Part shown: in pieces, positions 14,101 through 26,324 of the stretch
Position numbering within the stretch: position 1 is the stretch's first letter
How the letters are laid out: each line of letters starts with the position of its first letter
DNA from: Dirofilaria immitis
Taxonomy: Eukaryota; Nematoda; Chromadorea; Rhabditida; Onchocercidae
NCBI GenBank assembly: GCA_024305405.1
Contig: JAKNDB010000079.1
Location: forward strand, 372,001 to 436,000
Length of the DNA: 64,000 nucleotides
Reading direction: 5' to 3'
Position numbers and translations under genes: made by a program
Notes under the pieces: generated by a model
The model's input: only the letters and a program-made list of their open reading frames with translations
Databases searched by the model: none
Told to the model about the DNA's origin: nothing

Positions 14101-15243
14101 ATTTATTTAATTTTATGTTTCTTTTAATCACTAATTTTGCATTTGATTACTTACACCAAGCAAGAATAGCAGAGTTTTCAATTAAATTGAATTTTTAATG
14201 AATATTCGTAATAATATGTAATTGAGATAAAATTTAGCCGAAGAAACTATGAATGAATTCTAAAGTTTCGTTGTGGAATCAAGATCTCTTGATGAATTTC
14301 ATAGCAACATAATATTTTAACGATATGTTGAGAAAAATTTTCTAAGCCATTCTTTGATGAACAGCCATATAAATCAATTTATTTCGCCATATTTTTAGTA
14401 TCATTTGATCATGTCCATGTCATATTACTCAAGAGAAACGTCCAAGAAAAGCATTACTTTTATATTCTTTAGCATATATAATTATGCATTATACACATGC
14501 AAAAGGTGTGAGATAATTATGATTTATTGAGTATTTAATAAATGAATAAATACAAAACAATTTAAATAACTACTGAATGTCTTATTTCCATGATTGATAA
14601 CATATTTTGTAACATAGTTCTAGAAATTTCACTATTTTGCTAAGTCTTTGTCGAAATCTCATAAATAGAAATTCCAATAGAATCCTTTTCCACAGCTGAA
14701 CATTCATTCTATCTCGATCTTTCTCGATATTTGACCTAAATTTTTTGCTGTTGCGTTGTTTCCTTCTAACATTACTTTATGTTAATTGTTCTTCGCTTTC
14801 TACAGTTACATTTCAAATTTTAGAATCAGATATTTTGTATTCTTGCCATATTTTTATTTTGTCCATTTTGTTTGGTAGTGTCAGTTATTTTGATAATGTT
14901 ACTTCGTGTCACGTCTACCTATGTTCATTTTTTTCATACAATAAATATTTCATTTTTGCTTTTACTACTTTTTCTTATCATTGCTGTTACACTAGAGAAG
15001 AGCAGCAACCTAATTATATCAATATTTATGATCATCTTGAAAGATTTCGCTTTAACCACCAATAAAGTAATCAGTGATTTCATCATATCTCTTGACACGA
15101 CTTAACATTAATTGAATATAAAATGATTGAATATCCAACATTTAATATTATGTATATATTACATATGCATGATATTTATAGTTCAAGTTTATTTGCACCG
15201 TCAAATTAATAAAAGAATAATTTATAATTGGTTTAATTGTCAG
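8177..15243. other. 7 kb AT-rich intergenic stretch
   Basis: I find no exon with acceptable splice sites or recognisable protein here. The longest open frames (10704-10934, and 14745-15065, which encodes Phe/Ser/Cys-rich sequence) have no domain and no supporting structure. TA microsatellites lie near 9211-9260 and 11288-11309. The 5' exons of the following gene may hide here, since its first recognised exon starts with a splice acceptor. Confidence 0.6.
13225..13332. repeat. Degenerate tandem repeat of about 36 bp, three copies
   Basis: The word TCATCCRATTAGATTA, or close variants, followed by an A-rich GAATAAA/GATAAGGA segment and then ATRTCATCC, recurs about every 36 bases. It is diverged and apparently non-coding. 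Confidence 0.6.
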
Positions 15244-18200
15244 GCGTCATTCGAGCCAGCGACGCTTCACTGGAACTAATGGAGCAGCAGAGGAGTTTCG
15301 AGGATGCTGCGTTTGAACTGTTTAAAAGTTAGTTTCTTTTGTAAAATAAAGCGTTCTTTTTTCGATTTACAAAACACCACTACGTACTTTTTACATATTT
15401 GATAAACAGTATTAATACCATCCAGTATACAAACTTCTTAAGTATAAATGCAATTTTCAGTCTTAATCCTGGGAGAAATTTCAAACGAGATGAGATACCA
15501 TATCAGACAGTTAGAGAAATAGTTGAAAAACATCTCAACAGTATGGATCCAGAAAAAGGCAACTTCTCGAAGCTCATATGAGAGGTGAAACCGAACAAGG
15601 ACCAAGTGGTAGTTTTTCAGTAATTTTCTCAATTATTAAATATTTTAGATTTCAAGAGAGCAATCTAGTCGCATGGCCAAGAGGGCAGGACTGGAAAGGA
15701 GGGCGATCAACTACTTCTGATTTTTAGTTTACCTTTGGTAAATAGTGATATTTGGTTTGCTTGGTTTTAGCGACAATATCTTGTTTAATTAAAAATATTG
15801 AAAATTTAACTCAGCATATCAAAGAGACTGCGGAATCGCTGCTGGTCGAGATGGGATTTATAAGGATATTTTAAATTAAGCTTGTTAAATTAATTTTAAC
15901 ATACTGGAAAGAGTAAAACTAGTGTTTTTAGAAACTAATTCAAAGATCGATAGCCGAGGGTCATCTCCGAATAAACCAAAGTCAGTCGCGGAATATCGAA
16001 ATCTACTCGTTGCTGACAGACATCACTTGCTTCCTAAATTGGAAGATTTCAATGAAGCTCAAAAATTCATCTCAAATATCCAAAAATATAAGGAAATTTG
16101 TGCGGGCGCGCACAGAACGTAGGCTAGCTGCAGAATCAAACGATTACATCAATATAGGTTGTTTTTAGTCTTTGCATTTTCAGTACTTGAAAAATTTGGT
16201 ATTCAGAAATCCAAGATACCTTTCCCGAACATTTTAACGGTAGCACCAGCATTGTAAATCTCGAATTTTTTATCGATAGTTATTACACTAGAAAAATCAA
16301 TTAGCTGCATTAACTTTTGTTCGAATAATAAATACAGTTTAAGGTTTCAGTTCTTATTCAGTGTTTTAATTTTTTAGATATAATTCATTAACAGACAAAT
16401 GCACTGTGTAAGGAAATTGCTGCTGAGAAATTAGAATGCATTTGAGACTACATATTTTTAGTTTGCGATGAAAAGAAACTGCCGGATGTCTTTCTACCTA
16501 TCTACAATCAAATTTTGCAGAAGCGAAAGAAATCATTACAGTGTTATTACATGATTATTAATACTTTGCATCACTATTTTATGCGTACAACTTGGTCAGA
16601 TCTTGTACCGGTTAGTGATGCCAAATTTCCGATTTCACAGTTTATTTCGTTTAGTAGGCTGAGAGTTTTTTCTTTTTAAAATATATGCGAGAACCATACA
16701 CCAGCATATTAACATCATGCATATGATAAATCAAATTTCAAAAAGTCTCATATTACATGCCGATCAGTTCAGTTGATGAAAATAATTATGTCTTAAGAAG
16801 AATCAGTATTTCTTTTTCTAATTGTGTAGCATATTTATGTTTGCATATTACTAATTTTTCGGATTTGTATTAAATAGCTGATAGTATGATTTTAGTTTTA
16901 ATGATGTGGAATTTTAAATTGATTTTATAGGATTCGGTGAACGAATTTATTGAAAAACATATAATACTTACATGTGATGATTTAACAACGAAATATGATC
17001 GCGAGGAAAGGGCGGTGGATATTTTCGAGCGTCTTCGTGAGTATGAATTAATGGTGCTTCTCGAACTTCATTTAATCAAGAAGAATCCAGAAAAGATTGA
17101 GGAAACTGAAGTTTGTCCTTGATACTGCAAGAAAAAATATTGCGTAAAACTCGTTGTTGTTTTATACCAATCTAAAAATTATTTGAAAAATATATCTGAG
17201 GAATGTGCAATTTCATCGTTCACTTTTAATTTCAGGTTGTAAATAAATTAGGTTTTCTGGTATTTGTTGCCGATTCATTGTATATGAAAAATTTTCTGGA
17301 TGAAGTTATTTGTGATCAGTAAGTTTTGCTTTCATTTTTATGGAAAAAGGAAGTGTAAGAAGAAATTGATCAATTTAAAGTTATATCAACTTTGTTCCTT
17401 TAATCCAGTTGCTAATGATTTGATTTTGTCACTGAAATAGCTCTGTGTTTCAGTGTGACTCACAGCATATTCAAATGATATTGATTGTATGCATGATTAT
17501 GTCGTCGTTAGCCTTCTGAAATGGAGTGAAGTCTCATATTATATGCTGATCAGTTCAGTTGATGAAAATAATTATGTCTTAAGAAGAATCAGTATTTCTT
17601 TTTCTAATTGTCTTCGGAAAGAATACTGGTATAAGAACAGTTGCTTTTCAGATTTGCTCACATAATACCCAAAGCAATAGTTTATATTTATGAAGAATTG
17701 TGCATCAAAATGCCACTTGATTTGGATGATCGATCGGCGGATACAAGTGCTAGCAGAGTGCTTGAGACTCGTGAAGCAGGGCGAAGAAGTAGTCGGAAAA
17801 CGGGTCCAGGAAGTGCAGCGATGCTTGCACTGGAGCGAAAAGCTGTTGCGAAGAAAACCGAAAAAGAAGAAAAACATAAGAAACATAAAAATGATGAATC
17901 ATCACCTGAACCAGGATTCGGGAAATCGAAAATAGGACTTCGTGCACGTGCTAAACAAGCAGAGCGGATCTCAAAACGAATCGCTGCTCGTGAAAAAGCA
18001 AAAGAGCTGGTTCGCATTCATATCATTAATTTTTTCATTTTTTGATATCTGAAACTAAAAAAATAATTCAGGTCAAAATACAGTTCAGGTAAGTGAGAGG
18101 AATGTTACTGCTTTCAGTTTAACTTTCATTCATTGCATTTTTGCTCCATTTTGTTACATTGGATTACCGTTGCTTTCATTCTTCACTTTACGTAGCTGCC

Positions 18201-21200
18201 AGATTGAAAAATGATATTTTACAGCTTTTAGATTGGAAAAACTCAATATTTTTTCGCTTGATATATCATTATATATTATTAATTTGTGGGAATGTATCAT
18301 AAGCATTTTCTGTTCGCTTTTTAAAATAAGTGAAATATCTTTTGAACAGACCTTCTGGACTTAATAACTTGTGTGATTGATGTTTATTTAAATGTTAGAG
18401 AAGTTTTTATAATTTATCAATAGTTTTATTCATTTTCTATCATTTTCTTTTGTTTTATTTCCAATGGGATTAATTCTTCAACATTCAAGTGACCTTGCTT
18501 TCAATTGTTGATAGTGTTGTTATTTCATTCGAAGGCAACTTGTTAACATTTCTTTGTCGCTGCTTTGTGTATTAATAGTTATCGGCTTCGGTCAGACCTA
18601 CTGTCTGTTAAAATAGTTGTGCCATGTAAGAAAACTATCAAATCCGAGTAAAGCCTTATTTTTATTTCGTTTGGCAGAAAAAAGAAAGTTTCCTTTCACT
18701 AGCTGACTCTTACGATGTGTAATGGAAACTTTTAGGCTTACTAAATATGGAAGAGTAAAAGTTTTCGTGTTGATTTTCACGTATGTATGTCTTTTTTATT
18801 CATTTGAAAAAGCATTTATGGAACTGCCGGAAAACTCGGGAAGCCGATAACAGTTTTAAATGAACGCAGAATTGGATATTGTATTTCGAAATCAATTTTT
18901 TGGTTTTTTTTTTATGTCGATTCGAGATGCTACTGTCAAGTCACCTGTAAGGGTCATCCAAATGCTGAACTTAAAAAGACTGTTGTAAAATACTTATCTA
19001 TTATGCCTGTGAAAGAAAAATGAAGAATATAGAAATAAGTAGATGCTAGATAAACAGCTTTGCTATACTTTCAAATCTAATTTTAAAATATGGCTGGCTT
19101 TTGTAGCCATAGATTCGACATAGCTTCAATTAATTAATTTATGGATACAAATTCCGATTCTAAGGGAATATGCAATATTTCTTGTCATATTATATGGGAC
19201 GATATCAGTGACCTACTTTGGATAGTATGACATATATTAGTAGTATGCTAGAATGGTACAGTTTAATGAGGTTTAGATTTATTATATTCTATTAAAAATA
19301 GATGGTAACGGAAAATATCAGATATACAATGGCATTCTAATACTTAGGAAATTCTCAATCTGCCTGGTAGAGCCACATATGACTTTTTTCATCAGATGAC
19401 CATTGTTTGCTTTTGACAACGTGGACTAATATTGAACTCTTACAGCTCTCTAGCCTGGAAGTATCGTATCCGTCATAGGGACATTTATTAAAGAATATAG
19501 TGATTTACATAGGTCGTTTTTTATTGTGAACATTTATATTTGAAAGAATTCTCGTCATATCTGCTTTGTTAAATCATCGAAAAATCGTAACTTTCTCTAA
19601 TATTACCATTTTTTTTTGCATCGAGAAATAAAAGATCTCAATAATTTTTCAACAAATCTGATCTATAATTTTGTTCACTTTTACAGCATGATTAGGACAT
19701 GACCATCATATGTTCCGAGCAGTTAAGTGCCAGGCTATAATATACTTATAATTAGCACATAATAACATCGTCGTATCAATTTATAATCATCGTATTATGA
19801 CGTTATCAGCGTGACACCATTTCTTTGTGGAATGTGTCATTCATTTTTGTAACATGTAATATTACTAAGGAATATGGTAGATTCGAGTTAGTTTAAGCTT
19901 CATTTTTTTGCTCTAATAACAGGAATTTTAGAATAATCATAAATAATTTTATTCATCTTCAATCCAGGTAATAAAGTTATCATAACAATGGTATAAGCCT
20001 TTCTTGTATTCATGATTGTTTATATAGAAGCATTCACAAGTTTGTCGCTTATGATATAAACATGTTCACATTTGAAATAATACTGTAGAAATAGTGGAAT
20101 GAATTGGGTCAATTAACAAAATATAAATCAATTAATGAAAAATGGTATTATGAAAAATTATAAGTGAATTAATCATTAGAAATGATTAAATTCACTTATC
20201 ATTTCTAATGCATTATTTCTAATCATTTCTTTATGTCTTCTTATTGATGAAATTGTATTGATTTTGTATATATTTTTGAATTTATTACACTTTAACTCTA
20301 TCATGAATATTTGAGAGCTGATGATGTACAAACAAGTTTTACTTGATTCAGTTTATCAGACATCAATATTTAGGTTGATAATTTAATATTACAGCAACTT
20401 TTTTTAAATGATCCTTCGATTTTCACGCCGATGACGTCATCATTGTTGATTGACATATGATGTGATTGTTAGTGTTAGTTACTTGGTAGTGTCTTGTAAT
20501 TGTTCATTAGAGAAGTGAAAGGTTAATTTCTCATCGTTGAACAAATTTTTTTCTTTCTAATCAATTTCTTCAAAAAGTTTTCAGTTTTTAAAATTTTCAT
20601 TTCTTTTCATTCATTTGTAATTAATTATATTCAATAAACTGAAGTCGATGATACTGTATCGAAATTTTGAAATGAAATTAAACCTAAAGTTTCTGCAGTA
20701 ATAAAAGAATTGGATTTTTGTGAGATTTTTTTGAAACAGGTTTTAATTAGGATTACAGATTTGTTAAAGTAATAATCAAGTTCAGAGATGATTATTCATG
20801 TTATCATGATCAGAGCTTACCATCTTTTTCATATTATTTGCAGTAAAATAGGCCTTCCCTAGTATGGATAGGCTTGTTGAGAATTGAATTCCAATTATGC
20901 CTTGTTCTGTTATTCTCTAGCTGGCTTATTTCATCATTCTTTGATTATTTTGGAATCATCCATTCATTTATTTGGATTATCGCTATTTTAATTGTTTTTT
21001 ATGGATTATCGCTATTTTAATTGAATCGTTACGAACAGTGTTATGCTATCTTTTTACTTTATCTGATATTCCAGAACATACACTAAATGTAAAAATTATC
21101 AATATTGAGGTTAGATTTCATATTTTTGTATCTGTTTTATCAGTTAAAAATCATGTTATATCAAAGGATTTGCTTGAATATTTAATTAATTAAGATTATC

Positions 21201-24200
21201 AACTACAAATGTAATTTCTGTGTTCAGTAAATTGATTTGATGATATTATACATATATCATTTTTCAAAGGATTAATCATTAAAATGAATAGTTACGTGTT
21301 TCATTTGTTAACTTAGAAATGTAGACATAAACTTTGATATTTCTTAATTTCTGTTTTAAAACGAAATATTTCAATCCGCTTTTGGATTTTTATGATAGGT
21401 AAGCTGCATATTATTAGGTTAAATTTATCCTTTCAGATTGACTCCTTCTATTTGAATCTCAATAAAAATTCATTAAAACTATGGCTTTTTGTGATGCGAA
21501 GTTTTATTTTGAATATTATTGAATTTTTTGGTCCAACTTTGTCTCTGATTTATGAAATATTATTTTTATCAAAGTTAATATGATTTTAAATATTTTAAGA
21601 CGGAAATAAAGAGGTGAAAGAAGAGAAAATAGGCGAGAGTGGCGATTCGTCTTTGGACACTATTAGTGAAGGTGATGACCTTGGAGAAATTGTTGTACCG
21701 TCAACACCGAAATCAAAAATGAAGAAGAAAATGAGTGAAAAAGCTTCTAAAGATGATGAAAACGTTATGCAAACGCCGCTTAGCAAGCTCAATCGAAGTA
21801 AATTGTTTTTTTTTCTTGGAAGGCTCGGAGAGTGCTAAGCGCATATATATGAGATCTTCACGCTGTCTTTATTACATTGTTATCATTGATTGAGTAAACT
21901 TTTATTAGTTTTTAAAATTCTGCTCAAGTTAAAGAGTTTTATGAAAATAAATACCAAGTATTAAAGAAAAGTTCAGTATTTATTCATGCTTAAGTATTCT
22001 CGAATTATGTTTACGATTCATTTTTTTCAAATTGTTTTACCTTACTTCTTCATATTACCTATATTTTAGTTTCGCAAAACAGATGGTTTTCAATGTTGCT
22101 ATTCAAATAACTTAGGTTAAAAGATGTGATAAGTTAATTCAGTTCCGACGCGTAAAAACGAAAAGTTGGCAGTACTATTAGAGAAAAGTTTGAAGACTCG
22201 ATCACAGCAGCAACAATCGCGAAAAAGAAACAGTCTTCCAATAGTACGTGCAAAAATGCAGCCCAGAAAATCACGCAGTTCTCTGCCATCATCGCTGTCC
22301 GCTTCCAATTTTACGAGTGTTTCACGAACACGTTCCGCACGTATAAATTTAAATGAGCGCTTCGCGACGATGGATCGGTCAAATGAGGAAACTAATGTCT
22401 ATGCTGCTACTGTTTTATCCGCTACAGTAAGTGCCAAATTATAAACGAAATGCGACTCAATTTTAAATTATTCTTTTAGTATGTGTTAAAAGTTAGGGTC
22501 AGTTTGGAATCTATTTTAACTTCCTACTTCTGGCAATCTTAATCTTCTTTTCCAATCCGCATCAAATTTGAGAGAAATGAAAGCAAAGAAATAGCTTAAA
22601 ATATGATCTCAGAATTTCTTACTAATTTATGAAACAGTAATCACTAATCCGAAAGGACACGACTTTAAGTAGAGTCATTTTTAATACCTTTTTATGAATC
22701 ATACGTAGCATTCTTTGCCTCATTAGGTTTTCCATTGATTTTTCACTGATATCCCCAGCCTTTTTACTATTTTTGTCATTTAATTCTTTTAGTGTAAAAA
22801 GATTTTCTCTTGAATGGGAAAAGGTTAGTTGAAGAACGCGTAAAAAATGCAAGCAGTTTTGTAAACATATTTTTGCTAATTTCATAACATTTGAAGAAAA
22901 TGATAAGATTTTGCCATTGTAGAAAACTTCATAGATTTATTTCATTTTATTTTTAACTGATTAATTTTTAGTCTATGATAAAGGACATATCACTAGACAA
23001 AAGTATTATTGAACGGTATCGCAAACGCATCGAAACTGTCCGTCATTCTGCGTGTAAAAGTGATAAAAATGAGGTAAATAAAAAAGTATCCCAGTGCAAG
23101 ATTTCAATAAAGAGTTCGTTGCTTTATAGTAGAGTGTAATGTCATTTCATTAAAAAAATAAAAGATCAAAGGTTATATTCTTCCATATCATTATTTTCTC
23201 TTTTCAGAGAGGCATCTGCTGAACTATTTCAAAATTTCATTCATATTATGAGTTCCATTTTATTGGAGAACAATTATTTTTATTGCGAAACATAAAAAAT
23301 TTCACTTTATGTATTTCAAAAACCTGCAAAAAAATTGTAGTATAGATGTCTAAATCATTTTCACAATTCCGTATATTTTTTCTTAAAAGATTCTACATTA
23401 TTATATAATCCTTTCTCAAAATTAGAAAAGAATTAAAATCAAAAATAAATCCTGTGGATACAGTGTTTCATCAAAGAAAAAAAATAAAGAAGGAAGAGAA
23501 GGATTTCCCAAATAAATTATTTAAAGGTCTTTTATGGTCGTTGCACATCACGTCGTAATTTGTTTGATGATAGCATTGATGAGGAAGATAGTGAAGGAGT
23601 GGCTACACATGCTGCAGCTTGTATCCAGAAGAACCGTAGTGGGCGATCAGTACAAACTAGCCAAAAAGTGTACATGGCACATGCATTGCTCAATGTTTAC
23701 AACAAAGATCCTCTGAATCCGCCGAAACTGCCAAAGGATGCTCCATTCAAATTGCATCGCCTTATTCGTCCAGCATCAAAATCAGATAAAAAGAGGCTGT
23801 TCAAGCTCAGGTAAATTCATCATTTTTGAAATTTGAAAATCAATAATTCGTTTAATGGAGTATTTTTTTTTTTTTGGAATAATTCTGCCAAATTATTGTT
23901 AGTGGATGAATTAAAATGAGCGAGAAAACTCTCATTATGCATTCCAATTGGAAGACTAAAACAACCATTCAACATTCAAATATGACATAAAAAGATCGCA
24001 TCAGAGGAAGAAAATATTCTGAATTAAAATGAAATCATACTTAAAAAATTTTTTATTATGCACATGCTATGAGTTTTTGCTATTTTTCTAGCTTATATTT
24101 TTCTTACAGACTTCGAATAGCTCGCGAGAAATCAGGATCATCGTCTTCATTGGTCAAAAGTAATACATCGTGTGAGGTTCCTGAGGTTGCAAGTTCTTCA

Positions 24201-24675
24201 AGAGACATAAAAATATCGAATGAAAGTGAAAAACTTGAAGATGTTGACAGGAAAGAAGTACCAGAGTATAATAGCCCCAAAAAACGGAGGATTTTTCTAG
24301 AGATCCAAATGTAGGAAAATTATCCAGAAAGTTGGGTGGGATACCAAGAAATACGGAAGCCGATTCGCGATGTTCCAGTTGGTCATCGAGAAAAATTTTA
24401 ATAAGAGAGGAAGAAAGTCATCATATTCTTCCAATGGAATATCATCTAACAAATCAAAATCTCCAAATAGTAATGGATCAGTTACAAGCGAGAAATCGGC
24501 GAAAATTGAAGCCGTGGTTGATGTTTCTGAAACGATGGCAAATCCATGTATTAATTCTGATTCTGTTTCCGAGAAATTTGGATCAGCAGATGTTCTAGAG
24601 GAGCAGATAAGGACGACGAATCAGAAGATTGATGTGAATAAAATGGAAAAGAGGATGGAAAACAAGGAAGTTTGA
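15244..24675 (+). CDS. Treslin/TICRR (SLD-3)-like replication initiation factor, multi-exon, disrupted as read
   Basis: Treslin works with TopBP1 to load CDC45 at origins after CDK phosphorylation. Supported exons: 15244-15327, 15461-15608, 15649-15737, about 15771-15870, 15932-16157, 16395-16610, 16931-17110, 17236-17318, 17652-18009, 18072-18088 (17-nt microexon), 21600-21797, 22143-22426, 22972-23073, 23527-23810 and 24110-24675. Phases agree from 16395 to 18088 and again from 21600 to 24110. A helical region (exons 16395-17652) ending in ICDQFAHIIPKAIVYIYEEL fits my memory of the Treslin STD domain. A long basic, Ser-rich tail follows. In it, MQTPLSK (21766-21786) resembles the CDK/TopBP1-binding TPLKK site of vertebrate Treslin. 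Problems: an in-frame TGA at 16443-16445, a frameshift at the A-run 15553-15557, another near 16080-16100, two or three near 24280-24400, and a phase conflict into 21600. The 5' end is not found. Family identity is moderate; a different basic nuclear protein remains possible. Confidence 0.5.
16744..16825. repeat. 82-bp intronic duplicate, copy 1
   Basis: This segment recurs at 17530-17611 with only two differences by eye. It lies in the intron between the 16395-16610 and 16931-17110 exons. Confidence 0.9.
17530..17611. repeat. 82-bp intronic duplicate, copy 2
   Basis: Second copy, same orientation, in the intron just upstream of the exon at 17652. Its T-rich end lies about 40 bases before that acceptor. 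The near identity implies a recent duplication or a small dispersed element. Confidence 0.9.
20160..20199. repeat. Near-perfect inverted repeat (18-bp arms, 3-nt loop)
   Basis: The left arm ATAAGTGAATTAATCATT pairs with the right arm AATGATTAAATTCACTTAT, which has one extra A. The loop is AGA. It lies in the 3.5-kb intron of the Treslin-like gene and could extrude as a hairpin. Confidence 0.9.
20432..20439. promoter_or_regulatory. Consensus CRE (TGACGTCA)
   Basis: A full palindromic cAMP response element is centred in GATGACGTCATC within the long Treslin-like intron. Sequence match only; function is unknown. Confidence 0.35.
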
Positions 24676-24822
24676 ATAGAGTTCTCTGTAAGGTGAAAAA
24701 GCAAGAAAAAATGGATATGTCCTAATTTTTCTTTTACGAAAGTTTATTCCCTTGCATATGCAATATTATTGGTAAAAATTTCTGTGTTCAGGATCGATAA
24801 TACGTTGTTCCCATATTATCCA

Positions 24823-24828
24823 AATAAA
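24823..24828 (+). terminator. Poly(A) signal AATAAA after Treslin-like gene
   Basis: AATAAA lies about 150 bases after the TGA at 24673-24675, consistent with the gene ending there. Confidence 0.45.
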
Positions 24829-26324
24829 AAATATTTCTACGAAATTTTCTTCCTCTCTTGATATTTTCGTTACCGCTTGTCTCGTTATTTACGCGAAACA
24901 TCTAAGTGTAATCGCTGGTAAGTTTTGTATTGTTCGTTTTATTGAAAATTTATTAAATTTTAAATTATCTTTTTTTACTATCTTGATATTTCATATGAAA
25001 CTTTTAGTTTCACAGCTTATTTGCTTGGCAAGCTTTATTTGATTGTTCTATTGGTGTATTATCTTGGTGGACAGTTAGGATGTTTTGTAAAATTAACTCT
25101 TTATAAAAGTTTCAAAATATTTAAATCTCGATGCTTAGTCTGACATTTTTGAATAAACATGTATGTTTTTTGAAAAATTATTTGCAATTTTAAAAGCGTT
25201 TCTTTTGTTCTATTTTTTCGATTAGTATATATTATAAATTGATTACTAAATTGAGAGCATTGTTTGGTATTTGATTTTGTATTTTTAAAGAAGAATCATG
25301 CAAGAAATTCAAAGAGAGAATTCGAGGATGAGATGCTAATTATTTGTAGATAAGACTCAAAATTCCGGAATACTTTAGAAAAAGTTTAGGTAGGCAAGTG
25401 GATTACAATAAGACATAAATTTAAGGAAATAGAAAAAAATTCTTCGGAGATTTCATGGAGGTTTTTTTGAAGCTTAAATCGAGAAAACCGGAGTGGAACG
25501 AAATAGAAATGGCGAATGAATCATTATTGCTATGGCTGCTAAATATAACGTTAGGTTGGGATTGTTTCAGTAATAAAATCGAACTTGATTCGTATATTGA
25601 GCCTGTGATTCAGTTTTAATAACCAAGACTGATTGATTCTGATGAGTTCTAAAATATTTTATATCTCAAGTAGTTTATTGTGATATGAAACTGAATTATT
25701 TTTTATTTACCATTATTTTAATCACTCTGCATTTGTTTTAAAATCCAAAAAATCCGCATTTTGTACACTTTCCAAATGAAGTACTTTCTCTAATACAGTT
25801 GTTTTTGTTTGTTTCAATGTGTGCTTTTTTCTAGAATGCTTGACGTAATGAAAGATGCATAACTGTAAGCTGTCTGTGTTTTTTGTTTTTGTTTATTTTT
25901 TCTGGGAAAAATATCATTGTGTTTCAATCTTTTGCATTGTAATGGTTTTCAAACGGCTGAAATGCTATTATACATTCAAAATAGACAATTAAACATTTAA
26001 TGTGATTTAGGAATTGCAAAGTTTACGCGACATATTTTTCACATCAATTATATGAATCAAAATTGATGAACTTTGACATCATAAAAGTTTATTTTCAGTA
26101 ATACGGTTAATTTTGAAAAATAAATTTTCGAGATCATAAATATAAACTGTAAATCCAAGGGATTGTGATTTTATATTAGTTTGTGTTGAACTAAGTCTAA
26201 AATTATTTTTATGAATAATTTCGAGTTGGTTACAGATATATTGTTTGAATTTTATTTATATTTAATCCTTCTCAATCTAAAATGAACTTTCGATGAATTC
26301 AGGTCATAAATAATTAATTTTGAG
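24829..26324. other. AT-rich spacer without a supported gene
   Basis: About 1.5 kb with no exon that I can define. It may hold the promoter or 5' exons of the next gene. Confidence 0.5.

Noticed and set aside
14745..15065. Open frame of 106 codons just before the Treslin-like gene
   Set aside because: Two overlapping frames are open at once and the product has no recognisable domain or plausible junction to the exon at 15244.
22622..22885. Minus-strand open frame inside a Treslin-like intron
   Set aside because: Lys/Met-rich without domain or clear splice sites; could be a decayed insertion but unsupported.
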